Assembly (NCBI GenBank): GCA_038260305.1
Contig: JBBSNY010000010.1
Coordinates: 1 to 64,000 of the forward strand
Source of the DNA: CADCVQ01 sp038260305
GTDB taxonomy: Bacteria > Actinomycetota > Thermoleophilia > Solirubrobacterales > Solirubrobacteraceae
Reading direction: 5' to 3'
DNA: 64,000 nt
Shown: positions 1 to 8,373 of the stretch, in pieces
How positions within the stretch are numbered: the first letter of the stretch is position 1
Layout of the letters: each line of letters starts with the position of its first letter
Notes under the pieces: generated by a model
Database searches by the model: none
The model's input: the letters and a program-made list of their open reading frames with translations, nothing else
Told to the model about the DNA's origin: nothing
Made by a program: the position numbers and the translations under genes

Positions 1-1020
1 CGGGGGCGTCGCGGCGCGCGCGGGGGGAGGCGGAGCGGCGAACGTCTCCTCGCGCGTCATGTCCGGCAGATCGATGAGCTGCTCGGCGATCGCCGCTTCG
101 GCGGAGCTGCGCTCGGCAGCCACGTCGGCTGAGCGGCGCTCGGACTGCTGCTGCGTGACCGCCCGGCGGACGACGGCGGCGAGCGCGCCGGCGGTCGCGT
201 AGCGGTGCTCGGGGTCCTTCGCCGTCGCACGCGCGACGACGTCGTCGAAGAAGTCGGCGAGCTTGGGCAGGACGGTGCTCGGCAGCGGCGGCGGGTCCTG
301 GACGTGCGCCCACAGCTTCGCCATGTCGCTGTCGTGCGCGTAGGCGACGCGGCCGGTCAGCATCTCGAAGAGCACGCAGCCGAGCGAGTAGACGTCGGCG
401 CGGCGATCGACCTTGTGGCCCTGGATCTGCTCGGGCGCGACGTAGTCCGGCGTCCCGACCCACCCGCCGTCCCGCGTCAGCGCCTCGTTCGCCGAGCCGA
501 GGCGCTTCGTGAGCCCGAAGTCTGTGAGGAAGACGTGCGGCTTGCCGGGAGGCCCTGAGATGAGGATGTTCGCCGGCTTGACGTCGCGATGCACGAGCCC
601 GCGGTCGTGCGCGGCGTCGAGCGCGCCGGCGACCTGCGTGACGATGTCGGAGACGAGCGCGAGATCCATCGGGCCGCCATCGATGACCGCCCGCAGCGTG
701 GTCCCCGGGATGAAGCGCATCGCGAGGTACAGCACGCCCTCGAATTCGCCGCCGCGGTGGATCGGCACGATGTTCGGGTGATCGAGCGACGCCGCCAGGC
801 GGCATTCCGCCTTGAAGCGCGCGACCGCCGTCGCGTTCAACGCGTGCTCGGGCGCGATGATCTTCAGCGCGATCTCGCGATCGAGGTCGGGGTCGATGGC
901 CTTGTAGACGACTCCCATGCCGCCTCGATCGACGACGCGTTCGACGATGTAGCCGGCAAACTCCGAGCCAGGTTCGAGGTGGGAGGTGGTGCGCTTCGGG
1001 CCTTCGGACAAATCGGTCAC
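1..1020 (-). CDS. Serine/threonine protein kinase (PknB type), 3' end outside window
   Basis: Hanks-type Ser/Thr protein kinase; the gene runs off the left edge, so its C-terminus (often a membrane anchor and sensor domain) is unseen. The 340 visible codons contain a whole kinase domain at about residues 20-280: glycine loop GGMGVVYKA, ATP-binding Lys in IALKII, catalytic loop HRDVKPANIL, DFGL and the activation segment ending GTPDYVAPEQ. Targets cannot be told from sequence. An in-frame TAG lies directly before the GTG at 1020, so translation begins there or at the TTG at 1011. The TTG has AGGTG six bases upstream and is the better-supported start. All catalytic residues are present, so an active kinase is expected. 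Confidence 0.93.
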   Translation of the reverse strand, partial: MTDLSEGPKRTTSHLEPGSEFAGYIVERVVDRGGMGVVYKAIDPDLDREIALKIIAPEHALNATAVARFKAECRLAASLDHPNIVPIHRGGEFEGVLYLAMRFIPGTTLRAVIDGGPMDLALVSDIVTQVAGALDAAHDRGLVHRDVKPANILISGPPGKPHVFLTDFGLTKRLGSANEALTRDGGWVGTPDYVAPEQIQGHKVDRRADVYSLGCVLFEMLTGRVAYAHDSDMAKLWAHVQDPPPLPSTVLPKLADFFDDVVARATAKDPEHRYATAGALAAVVRRAVTQQQSERRSADVAAERSSAEAAIAEQLIDLPDMTREETFAAPPPPARAATPP

Positions 1021-1194
1021 CTACGTCGAAGTTGAGATGTCCTCGCGATCGCCTCCGACGAATGCGCCGGAAGCGGGTGCGAGCGGCTCGATCGGGTGGC
1101 GGGATCCTAGATCCCCGTGCTTGTAACGCGCAAGTGCCAGGAGTGTGAGGATCGGCACGCTTCCCGCTCCACGCGGCCGGGGGCGCCGCCGGCG

Positions 1195-1995
1195 CTAGCG
1201 CGGTTCGATGAACAGCGACTGCGCGCAGACGCCGATCGGGCCGTCGAGGTCGTGCAGCGTCGCCGTCGAGAGGCCGAATCCGCTCGCCGACAACGAAGTC
1301 CGCGCGTCGAGGCCGATCCACTCCCCGATGGCCTCGCGGTGCAGGTGGATCGTGAGCTCGGTGTTCACGAACAGCCAGTCGCGGAAGGGCAGGATCCAGC
1401 TCAGGCCGTTGGCGAAGTCGGCGGCCGCGGCGACGCGGGCGAGCTGCGACGGAGCCTCACCGGGGACGAGCTCGCCGCGCAGGCGGATCCATGCGGCGAC
1501 CGCACCGCTGCCGAGCTCGCCGCCGACCTGGCTGATCGCGCACGCGTCGGGATAGAACATGGCGCGCTCGCGCGCCGTGAACAGCGGCAGCTCGACGCCG
1601 TCCTCGGGTGGCGGCAGGGATGCGACGGCGTCGGCGTGCGCGGCGGCCGCGGCCGGCATGTCGGCACGCCGAACGCGCACGGCGCGAGCGAGGCACGCGC
1701 TGCGGCCGCCGGCATCCAGAGACGCGTCGACGACCTGGAAGCGCCGGCCGGGGCGGGCGAGTCCAGACGCCACGGCGACGGGTCCGAGCGCGACGGCGCT
1801 GAGGAAGTCGATCGTCAGGCGCGTCACGACGAGCTCGCTGCCCGGCGCGGTCGCCTCGATCGCGCGCGCGATGAGCGCCGACGGCGCGCCGCCGTGCATC
1901 ATCCGCTCGTCCCACGGCCCGCGGGCGATCTCCGCGGAGGCGTAGCCGTCCGCGACGGGTTCGAACAGCGCCGGGACCGGCTCGTGCGGCGTCAC
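1195..1995 (-). CDS. Acyl-CoA thioesterase-like (double hotdog) protein
   Basis: Protein of 266 residues resembling TesB/4HBT_3 thioesterase-family proteins, which hydrolyse acyl-CoA thioesters in the cytosol. The N-terminal hotdog contains RGPWDERMMHGGAPSALIAR, typical of the substrate-loop and helix region, followed by LTIDFLSAV. The C-terminal hotdog contains the family-like stretch FVNTELTIHLHR near residue 215. I place the start at GTG 1995 (VTPHEP): the open frame continues upstream, but only through a low-complexity repeat with no coding character. The substrate chain length is unknown. Related actinobacterial copies often sit among fatty-acid genes, but nothing nearby supports a specific pathway. 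Confidence 0.8.
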   Translation of the reverse strand: MTPHEPVPALFEPVADGYASAEIARGPWDERMMHGGAPSALIARAIEATAPGSELVVTRLTIDFLSAVALGPVAVASGLARPGRRFQVVDASLDAGGRSACLARAVRVRRADMPAAAAAHADAVASLPPPEDGVELPLFTARERAMFYPDACAISQVGGELGSGAVAAWIRLRGELVPGEAPSQLARVAAAADFANGLSWILPFRDWLFVNTELTIHLHREAIGEWIGLDARTSLSASGFGLSTATLHDLDGPIGVCAQSLFIEPR

Positions 1996-2030
1996 GGCGT
2001 AGACGCTACCCGGCCCGACGGTCGGGCGGA

Positions 2031-2135
2031 CGATCTGGTCCGGGCCGAGGATCCGGCGCGACGGCCCGGCCCGGCGGTCCGGCCGGATCGATCTGGTCCG
2101 GCCCGAAGGTCCGGCGCGACGGGTCCGGCCCGACG
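2031..2135. repeat. Two degenerate direct repeats, 58-bp period
   Basis: Two copies of a GC-rich unit starting CGATCTGGTCCGG at 2031 and 2089, each followed by CCGGCGCGACGG-like sequence. They lie between the divergent-from-nothing gap of the thioesterase start and the end of the helicase gene, both on the minus strand. They inflate the thioesterase open frame upstream of its likely start. No function is evident. Confidence 0.6.
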
Positions 2136-2163
2136 GCATGGCCGCCGGGCATGACCGCGACGG

Positions 2164-3453
2164 CTAGCGGCTGTGGCGACCGGAGCCGCTCGGGCGGCCC
2201 GAGCCGGCCGGGCGAGCGGGACCGGCAGCGGCCGCGCGCTCGCGGCGCCCCGGGCGCGTGCCCGGGCGCGCCGAGGAGCGGCGCGGCTTGCCCACGCCGC
2301 CACCGCCACCGCCACCGCCACCGCTCGTCGTGGTCGGCAGCCCGCTGAGCGAGAACTCGCGGTGCAGGCCGAGATCGGACGCGATGCGGCTCATGTCGCG
2401 CGCCTGGTCGCCGAGCACGAACGTGACGCTGATGCCCGAGCGCCCCGCGCGGCCGGTGCGGCCGGTGCGGTGGACGTAGCCGTCGCGGTCCTCGGGCATG
2501 TCGTAGTTGATGACGTGCGTCACGTCGCGCACGTCGATGCCGCGCGCCGCGACGTCGGTCGCCACGAGCGTGTCGACCTCGCCGCGCTCGAAGCGGGCGA
2601 GCGCCTTCTCGCGCTGAGACTGCGTCTTGTCGCCGTGCATCGCGAGCGCGGTGACGTTGTGGTCGCGCAGGCGCTTGACGAGCCGGTCGCAGCCGCGCTT
2701 CGTGCGCACGAAGACGATCGTCAGACCGCGCTCGGCGTCGCGCAACTCGGCGACGAGGTGGGCGACCTTGGCCTCGTGCTGGACCTTGATGAAGCGGTGC
2801 TCGGTCTCGGGTGTGTTCGCATCGACCGGCGGGACGTGCTCGTGACGGCGCGGGTCGTTCGTGTACGCCTTGGCGATCGTGCCGGCGTCGCCCTCGAGCG
2901 TCGCGGAGAAGAACAGCGTCTGGCGGTTGCGCGGCGTGCGCGCGACGATCCGGTCGACGGCCGGGCGAAAGCCCATGTCGAGCATCCGGTCGGCCTCGTC
3001 GAGGACGAGGATCTGGATGTGCTCGAGCGTGATGGCGCGGCGCTGGAGGATGTCCTCCAGGCGGCCGGGCGTCGCGACGAGGATGTGGGCGCGGCGGGCG
3101 AGCTTCATCTGACGCTCGATGCCGGCGCCGCCGTAGACGCAGGCGACGGACAGCGCGCGGGCGTGCGCCAGGTCGGTCATGTCGTCGACGATCTGCAGGG
3201 CCAGCTCACGGGTCGGAGCGAGGATCAGCGCGCCGGGACGGCGGTCGGTCGCCTTGAGGCGCTCGACGATGGGGATCGCGAAGGCGAGCGTCTTGCCCGA
3301 TCCGGTCGGGGATTTGGCGAGGACGTCGTGACCCTCGAGGACGTCCGGAATGACGATGTTCTGGATCGCGAACGGATCCGTGATGTCGCGCGCCCTGAGC
3401 GCATCGACCACCACAGCGGACACGCCGAGATCGGCGAAGGACTTCGAAGACAT
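2164..3453 (-). CDS. DEAD-box RNA helicase
   Basis: ATP-dependent RNA helicase of 429 residues, expected to remodel structured RNA in mRNA decay, ribosome assembly or cold adaptation. Motifs appear in order: Q-motif region (FAIQNIVIP), motif I SPTGSGKT, Ia PTRELA, Ib TPGRL, motif II VLDEADRMLD, motif III SAT, then in the second RecA lobe VFVRTKRG, VATDVAARGIDV and motif VI YVHRTGRTGRAG. After the core comes a run of nine glycines and an Arg/Gly/Pro-rich basic tail, typical of RNA-binding extensions. The ATG at 3453 fits the usual short N-terminus of this family. About 190 bp of leader separates it from the divergent aminotransferase gene. Confidence 0.95.
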   Translation of the reverse strand: MSSKSFADLGVSAVVVDALRARDITDPFAIQNIVIPDVLEGHDVLAKSPTGSGKTLAFAIPIVERLKATDRRPGALILAPTRELALQIVDDMTDLAHARALSVACVYGGAGIERQMKLARRAHILVATPGRLEDILQRRAITLEHIQILVLDEADRMLDMGFRPAVDRIVARTPRNRQTLFFSATLEGDAGTIAKAYTNDPRRHEHVPPVDANTPETEHRFIKVQHEAKVAHLVAELRDAERGLTIVFVRTKRGCDRLVKRLRDHNVTALAMHGDKTQSQREKALARFERGEVDTLVATDVAARGIDVRDVTHVINYDMPEDRDGYVHRTGRTGRAGRSGISVTFVLGDQARDMSRIASDLGLHREFSLSGLPTTTSGGGGGGGGGVGKPRRSSARPGTRPGRRERAAAAGPARPAGSGRPSGSGRHSR

Positions 3454-3610
3454 GGGGAATGGCTCCTAACGATGGCCTCGCGGAATCGCGAACGGCCAAC
3501 AAGCAGTTCGGGAGATTCGACTGACCCGAACCGCGAAAGCGCACTCGAAGACAAGAACCTCATGGGCAACGGCGTCGCCCGTGGCCTAGACGGTAGCACC
3601 ACGTTCCCCC

Positions 3611-3627
3611 TGCATTGCGGCAATGCA
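3611..3627. promoter_or_regulatory. Perfect 7-bp-arm palindrome before the aminotransferase gene
   Basis: TGCATTG-CGG-CAATGCA forms a perfect inverted repeat ending at the AGGAG ribosome-binding motif (3627-3631) of the aminotransferase gene. Its position would let a repressor, or an RNA hairpin, block the ribosome site. The binding factor is unknown; the functional role is inferred from position only. Confidence 0.45.
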
Positions 3628-3643
3628 GGAGAAACGCGCGATC

Positions 3644-4846
3644 ATGGGTGGGATGCCGCCTCCCCTGCCCTCCCTCTCCAATCGCCTCGGAGACGTGGAG
3701 TCCTCGCCGGTGCGGGAGATCCTGAAGCTCACCGAGCGCGCCGAGGTCATCTCGTTCGCCGGCGGACTGCCCGCGCCCGAGCTGTTCCCCGCCGAGATGG
3801 TCGCGCAGGCGTTCGCGACAGCGCTCGGGCCGACCGTCGTGGCGCGCGCGCTCCAGTACTCGACGACCGAGGGCGACCCGGAACTGCGCGCGCTGCTCGC
3901 CGGCCGCTTCGCCGGGCGCGGCCTGCCGGCGCAGGCCGACGAGATCCTCGTCACGACCGGCTCCCAGCAGGCGCTCGGCCTCGTCGCGAGCGTGCTGATC
4001 GATCCCGGCGACGTCGTGCTCGTCGAGAACCCGTCCTACCTCGCGGCGCTGCAGAGCTTCGGCTTCGCGGGCGCGAGGCTCGTGGCGGCGCCGTGTGACG
4101 AGGATGGCCTCGACCCGGAGGCGCTGCCCGCCCTGATCGCCGAGCACCGGCCGAAGTTCCTCTACCTCGTACCGACGTTTCAGAATCCGACCGGCCGCAC
4201 CCTGCCCGACGCGCGCCGTCGCCGGCTCGCCGAGATCGTCGCCGTGCACGGGTTGTGGCTTGTCGAGGACGACCCCTACGGAGAGCTGCGCTACGACGGC
4301 GAGCCGCTCGCGCCGATCGCGTCCTACCCAGGCGCAGGCGATCGCACGGTCAGCGTGTCGTCGCTTTCGAAGGTGCTCGCACCCGGCCTGCGGATCGGCT
4401 TCCTACGCGCGCCCGAGGCGCTGCTGTCGCCGCTGGTCGTCGCCAAGCAGGCGGCCGACCTCCACACCTCGACCGTCGATCAGCACGCCGCCCGCATCAG
4501 CCTGCAGACCGGCGACCTCGACGAGCACATCGAGCTGATCTGCGCGGAGTACCGCCGCCGCCGCGACGCGCTGCTTGGCGGCCTCGCCGCCGCGCTGCCC
4601 GCGGGCTCGGAGTTCAACCACCCCGACGGCGGGATGTTCGTGTGGGCGCGGCTGCCGGCGGGCTGGGACGCGACGCAGCTGCTGCGCCGGGCGCTCGATC
4701 ACGACGTCGCCTTCGTGCCAGGCGCGCCCTTCTACGCGACCGATCCCGACCCGCGCACGCTGCGTCTGTCGTTCACGACGCACCCGCCGGCGGAGATCGT
4801 CGAGGGGCTCAAGCGCCTGCGCGCGGCCGCGTCAGGCGGCAACTAG
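3644..4846 (+). CDS. PLP-dependent aminotransferase (class I/II, MocR/LysN-like)
   Basis: Fold-type I aminotransferase of about 400 residues, like 2-aminoadipate or aromatic aminotransferases related to the catalytic part of MocR regulators, but without a GntR DNA-binding domain. The N-terminus ISFAGGLPAPELFP is typical of this subgroup. PLP contacts include TTGSQQAL, PTFQNPTG and ED-DPYGELRY, and the Schiff-base Lys is in SLSKVLAPGLRIGF near residue 243. The C-terminal substrate Arg is in LRLSFT. ATGs at 3623, 3644 and 3653 are possible. AGGAGA at 3627-3632 is 11 bases from 3644, which I prefer; the first ATG lies inside a palindrome. The amino-acid substrate cannot be fixed from sequence. 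Confidence 0.9.
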   Translation: MGGMPPPLPSLSNRLGDVESSPVREILKLTERAEVISFAGGLPAPELFPAEMVAQAFATALGPTVVARALQYSTTEGDPELRALLAGRFAGRGLPAQADEILVTTGSQQALGLVASVLIDPGDVVLVENPSYLAALQSFGFAGARLVAAPCDEDGLDPEALPALIAEHRPKFLYLVPTFQNPTGRTLPDARRRRLAEIVAVHGLWLVEDDPYGELRYDGEPLAPIASYPGAGDRTVSVSSLSKVLAPGLRIGFLRAPEALLSPLVVAKQAADLHTSTVDQHAARISLQTGDLDEHIELICAEYRRRRDALLGGLAAALPAGSEFNHPDGGMFVWARLPAGWDATQLLRRALDHDVAFVPGAPFYATDPDPRTLRLSFTTHPPAEIVEGLKRLRAAASGGN

Positions 4847-4866
4847 CCGGGAGCTCCGTGGCTTCA

Positions 4867-4917
4867 GGGGGTTTGTCGATCTGAGGGCGTATAGGACCTC
4901 TAGATCGACACACCCCC
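4867..4917. repeat. REP-like palindromic element, copy 1
   Basis: A 51-bp imperfect palindrome: GGGGGTTTGTCGATCT on one side, AGATCGACACACCCCC on the other, around a core with GAGGGCGTATAGGACCTC. A second, inverted copy lies at 61536-61585. Here it sits between two convergent genes, just after the aminotransferase stop, where it could also act as a terminator hairpin. No open frame across it is credible. Confidence 0.8.
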
Positions 4918-4952
4918 GTGTCCAGCGCAGGCGTCTTCCCCGGGCGTTTCGC

Positions 4953-5819
4953 TCAGGTCGGGGCCGCCGCCGTGCCCACGACCTCGGGGGCGCTGCGCTC
5001 GAGCGCCGGCCAGCCGACGTCCTGTGCGCGCTCGCGCTCCTCGGCGGCGACGCCACCGCGGATGCCGAACAGCCGCTTCGCATAGAGCAGATAGGCGACG
5101 ACGGCGAGGTTGATGACGATGGTGATGATCTTCAAGACCGACAGCTTGTGCGCGAGCTCGTAGGCCTCGAGCGGCAGCAGCGACGCGGTCACGACGAACG
5201 TCAGGTACTCCGCCCAGCGCCGCTGGTACCAGAGCCCGAACGCCTCGATCCCCTCGACAAGCGCGTAGGCGACGAACACGAGGCCGACGAGGCGCAGCGT
5301 CCCGGAGCCCGTCGAGAATGCGCGCTCGATCTCGTGCAGGATGCCGTGGCTCGGCGTCTTCTCGCCGCCGGTGCCGAGCTGCAGGTCGGTGAGGATCTGA
5401 TAGAAGCGCCCGCGCAGCGCCTCGCGATGGGCCGCGAAGACGAAGATCACGACGGCGATCGCGCCGAGCACGAGGAAGTGCGCGAGCCGGTTCACGGCGA
5501 TGCAGCGCAACACGATCTTGTCGCGCAGCGGCTTGCCGCGCAGGGGCAGGTCGATCTCCTCGCGCGTGGGCGGCGCCTCGCGGACCGGATCGGATGGCGC
5601 GCCGACCGGCAGCCAGGAGTCGCAGCGCAGGCAGCGATGCCAGCGCACGCCCTCGATCTCGCGCGCTACGAGCGCGTCGTCGGCCGTCAGCCGGCGAGCG
5701 TCGATGCCGATCAGCTCGTGTCCGGCGATCGCGCACGCGAGCAGCTCGTAGTGCAGCTTCGGACGCAGCCGACTCGGCTCGACGAGCTCGACGCCGGGCA
5801 GTCGGTGGCGCTCACGCAT
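4953..5819 (-). CDS. DUF2127-family membrane protein
   Basis: Membrane protein of 288 residues with the DUF2127 pattern in its C-terminal two thirds. Hydrophobic segments lie near residues 115-130 (AHFLVLGAIAVVIFVFA), 175-190, 205-220 and 230-250, with the family-like stretch EGIEAFGLWYQRRWAEYLT and the helix IVINLAVVAYLLYA. The N-terminal ~100 residues are soluble and carry HRCLRCDSWLP, a CxxC pair that could bind metal. The biochemical role of the family is unknown. The ATG at 5819 is the first good start. It converges on the aminotransferase gene, with the palindromic element between them. Confidence 0.78.
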   Translation of the reverse strand: MRERHRLPGVELVEPSRLRPKLHYELLACAIAGHELIGIDARRLTADDALVAREIEGVRWHRCLRCDSWLPVGAPSDPVREAPPTREEIDLPLRGKPLRDKIVLRCIAVNRLAHFLVLGAIAVVIFVFAAHREALRGRFYQILTDLQLGTGGEKTPSHGILHEIERAFSTGSGTLRLVGLVFVAYALVEGIEAFGLWYQRRWAEYLTFVVTASLLPLEAYELAHKLSVLKIITIVINLAVVAYLLYAKRLFGIRGGVAAEERERAQDVGWPALERSAPEVVGTAAAPT

Positions 5820-5902
5820 GTCGCAGCCTCACGGCACCAGCTTCGCACGGCGCGCGTCGGGCGATGGCTGCGATCCGCGCCGGGTGTGATTGGCTGGGCG
5901 CC

Positions 5903-6115
5903 ATGGCACCGCGCGACCTCTCGATCCGGGGCGACACGATCCGTCTCGGCCAGCTGCTGAAGCTCGCCGGCCTCGCCGAGTCCGGCGGCCACGCGCGCGA
6001 GCTCGTGCAGGACGGCGCGGTGGTCGTCAACGGCGAGGTCGACATGCGCCGCGGCCGCCAACTGCACCGCGGCGACGTCGTGCAGGTCGACGACGAGTCC
6101 GTACGCGTCGCCTGA
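5903..6115 (+). CDS. Small S4-domain RNA-binding protein
   Basis: A 70-residue protein consisting of little more than one S4 RNA-binding fold, like YbcJ/YaaA/RlbA-type proteins. The core reads IRLGQLLKLAGLAESGGHAR, then VVVNGEVDMRRGRQL and GDVVQV, matching the alpha-L S4 motif (helix with G..A, then VNGE...RRG). It probably binds structured RNA such as rRNA or a stalled ribosome component; the target is unknown. The ATG at 5903 gives the standard family length. Its stop codon lies inside the first unit of a 25-bp hairpin repeat array. Confidence 0.85.
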   Translation: MAPRDLSIRGDTIRLGQLLKLAGLAESGGHARELVQDGAVVVNGEVDMRRGRQLHRGDVVQVDDESVRVA

Positions 6116-6235
6116 GGATCAGGCCCGGCACCTCGCCTGAGGATCAGGCCCGGCGCGTCGCCTGAGGATCAGGCCCGGCGCGTCGCCTGAGGATCAGGCC
6201 CGGCGCGTCGCCTGACGATCAGGCCCGGCGCGTCG
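6111..6235. repeat. Five-copy 25-bp tandem repeat of hairpin units
   Basis: Units start at 6111, 6136, 6161, 6186 and 6211. Each begins CCTGAGGATCAGGCCCGGCG and contains the inverted repeat GCCTGA-GGA-TCAGGC. Unit 2 has ACC in place of GCG, and unit 5 has CGA instead of GGA in the loop; a sixth unit is cut short at 6236. The array starts at the stop codon of the S4 gene and ends 27 bp before the AAA gene. There are no spacers, so it is not a CRISPR. It may terminate or attenuate transcription. Confidence 0.9.
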
Positions 6236-6262
6236 CCTGCGTCGCGTAGCGTTCGGCCCACG

Positions 6263-7759
6263 ATGGCCGACCGCTTCGACTCCTACCTGCGCCGCGCCGC
6301 CGAGCTCGTGCGCGACGGTGACGTGGCGCGCGCCGAGGGCTTCGAGCGACTTGCGCGCCAGACCCTCGAGCGGCTCGGCTCGCCGCCGCAGCTCGCGTCC
6401 CGGCTGCATGCGCTGCGCGGCGACCGCGCGCTGCGCCAGGCCGACTACCCGCTCTCCGAAGAGGCGTTCGGGGACGCGATCGCGTCGCTGCGCGAGTCCG
6501 GCGGCGGCGGGCGCGAGCTCTTCGAGCTGCTGCAGAAGCTTGGCCTGTCGCGCTCGCATCAGGGCGCCGACGAGCGCGCGCTGGAGGCGTTCGACGAGGC
6601 GATCGCCCTCGCGACCACGATCGGCCCGGCGTTCTATCCCGCCGCCTACGTCCAGATCGCGCGCGCTGAGTCGCTGCGGCGGCTGTCGCGCCGGGCGGAT
6701 GCCGAGGAGAGCCTGCGCGCGGCGATCGCCGCCGCCGAGTTCGCGCCGCCCGAAGGCCGCGACAAGATCGCCCGCGCGGCGCGCGGCGCGCTCGATGCGC
6801 TGCGCGGGCGGGTGGGATCGGAATCGGGCTCGGCCGCGGGCTCGGCGGGGTCCCCCGCTGCTGTGGCCGCCGGCAGGCCCGCCCCGCCGGCGCCACCCGC
6901 TCCGCTCGATCCCTCGCGGCTGCGCGCCGACGAGGGCGACTACGACGCCGTCCTCGCCGAGCTCGACGAGCTGATCGGGCTCGCCGCCGTCAAGGCCGAG
7001 GTGCGCCGCCTCGCCGAGCTCCTGCGGATCGCGACGATGCGTCGCGCAGAGGGGCTGCGGACCGTGCAGGTCTCGCTGCACCTCGTCTTCCAGGGCGGCG
7101 CGGGTACCGGCAAGACGACCGTCGCACGGCTCTTCGGACGCCTCTACAAGAGCCTCGGGCTGCTGGCGACCGACAACGTCGTCGAGGTCACGCGCGAGGA
7201 CCTCGTCTCCGGCTACGTCGGGCAGACGGCGACGAAGACGAGCCAGGCGATCGACCGGGCGCTCGACGGCGTCCTGTTCCTCGACGAGGCGTACGGGCTC
7301 GTGCGGGCCGGCAGCGAGGGCGACTTCGGGCCCGAGGCCGTCGTCGAGCTGCTGAAACGCATGGAGGACGACCGCTCGCGGCTGGCCGTCATCGCCGCCG
7401 GCTACCCGCACGAGATGACGGAGTTCCTCGCCTCGAACTCGGGCTTTCGCAGCCGCTTCGGCGAGACGATCCACTTCGAGGACTACGGCCCCGCCGAGCT
7501 CGTCGCGATCTTCGAGAAGTTCGCCGCCGACGCCGACTACGCGCTCGAACCGGAGGCGAAGCTCGAGCTGCAGCGCGTCATGGAGCGCCTGCACGCGGCC
7601 CGCGACCGCTTCTTCGGCAACGCCCGCACCGCGCGCAACCTCTTCGACGACATCGTGTCGCACCAAGCCGAGCGGCTGCTGAAGAGCCCGGCCAAGCCCG
7701 ACCGCGCGGCGCTGATGGCGCTGACGGTCGCCGACGTTCGGGCCGCGGCCCCGTCCTGA
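6263..7759 (+). CDS. CbxX/CfxQ-type AAA+ ATPase with TPR-like N-terminus
   Basis: Protein of 498 residues. The first ~190 form TPR-like helical repeats (LRQADYPLSEEAFGDAI, ADERALEAFDEAIAL, RADAEESLRAAI). A Pro/Ala/Ser linker follows at about 190-220. The AAA+ module of the CbxX/CfxQ/EccA type fills the rest: Walker A GGAGTGKTT near 278, Walker B VLFLDEAYGL near 338, sensor VIAAGYPHEM, and Arg-finger region GFRSRFGETIHFEDY. Relatives are Rubisco activases and type VII secretion EccA; neither Rubisco nor ESX genes lie here. It is probably a hexameric remodelling ATPase acting on a partner chosen by the TPR part. The start at 6263 follows the hairpin array. Confidence 0.9.
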   Translation: MADRFDSYLRRAAELVRDGDVARAEGFERLARQTLERLGSPPQLASRLHALRGDRALRQADYPLSEEAFGDAIASLRESGGGGRELFELLQKLGLSRSHQGADERALEAFDEAIALATTIGPAFYPAAYVQIARAESLRRLSRRADAEESLRAAIAAAEFAPPEGRDKIARAARGALDALRGRVGSESGSAAGSAGSPAAVAAGRPAPPAPPAPLDPSRLRADEGDYDAVLAELDELIGLAAVKAEVRRLAELLRIATMRRAEGLRTVQVSLHLVFQGGAGTGKTTVARLFGRLYKSLGLLATDNVVEVTREDLVSGYVGQTATKTSQAIDRALDGVLFLDEAYGLVRAGSEGDFGPEAVVELLKRMEDDRSRLAVIAAGYPHEMTEFLASNSGFRSRFGETIHFEDYGPAELVAIFEKFAADADYALEPEAKLELQRVMERLHAARDRFFGNARTARNLFDDIVSHQAERLLKSPAKPDRAALMALTVADVRAAAPS

Positions 7760-7775
7760 GCGGGGTCGGCGCGGC

Positions 7776-8360
7776 TTACGGAACGGGGACGAGCGGGCTG
7801 TCGAGCCCGGCCGCGATCCCACGCTCGGCGGCCAGCAGCTCGAGCATGACCGCCGTGTCGGCGATCGCGACGCCGGTGAGGTGGTCCGAGCGAGCGGAGA
7901 AGTCGGCCTCGATCGCCGCGAGCGCGGTCGCATAGGCGTCGGCGTCGCGGTCGGCGAGCGCGCGCAGCGCGTGCGCGGTGCGTTCGAACGCCTCGCCGCG
8001 CGGCTCCATGCGAGCGGCGCGCACGGCGACCTCATCGTCGTCGCCGAGGATGACCGCGGCGACCGCGAGCACGTACGAGGCGACCGGCGAGCCGTCGGCG
8101 TTCTCGTCGCCCTCCAGCGCCGCGCGCACGTCGGCGGCGGCGGGCTCGGCGCGGCCGCCGAGCACGGCGGCCTTCAGCAGGCCGACGAGGCGGCCGTAGC
8201 TCTTCGGCGGCGCGAGCTCCCACGACGCGCGGTACTGCTCGACGGCGCGCGCGTATGCGGCGCGCGCCGCGTCGTGATCGCCTGCGAGCAGGGCGCCGTG
8301 CGCCTCGCCCTCGGTCACAATCGCGGCCATCATGAGCTCGCGGTGTTCGCCGTCGTCCAT
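7776..8360 (-). CDS. Hypothetical protein (helical, TPR-like)
   Basis: Protein of 194 residues with no recognised catalytic motif. It is rich in Ala, Glu and Arg with regular helical periodicity; pairs such as GDHDAARAAYARAVEQYRAS resemble a TPR unit, so a protein-interaction or tallying role is plausible. No signal peptide or membrane segment is present. I place the start at ATG 8360 (MDDGEHRELM) because upstream sequence in this frame lacks coding character. It converges on the AAA gene, whose N-terminal half is also TPR-like, but a link is speculation. Confidence 0.7.
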   Translation of the reverse strand: MDDGEHRELMMAAIVTEGEAHGALLAGDHDAARAAYARAVEQYRASWELAPPKSYGRLVGLLKAAVLGGRAEPAAADVRAALEGDENADGSPVASYVLAVAAVILGDDDEVAVRAARMEPRGEAFERTAHALRALADRDADAYATALAAIEADFSARSDHLTGVAIADTAVMLELLAAERGIAAGLDSPLVPVP

Positions 8361-8373
8361 GCTCGCCCAGAGG

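Noticed and set aside
2173..4098. Long plus-strand frame opposite the DEAD-box helicase gene
   Set aside because: It is the antisense of the helicase motifs, Arg/Ala/Asp-rich, with no family resemblance.
6111..6240. Possible CRISPR array
   Set aside because: The repeats are head to tail with no unique spacers, and no cas genes are near.
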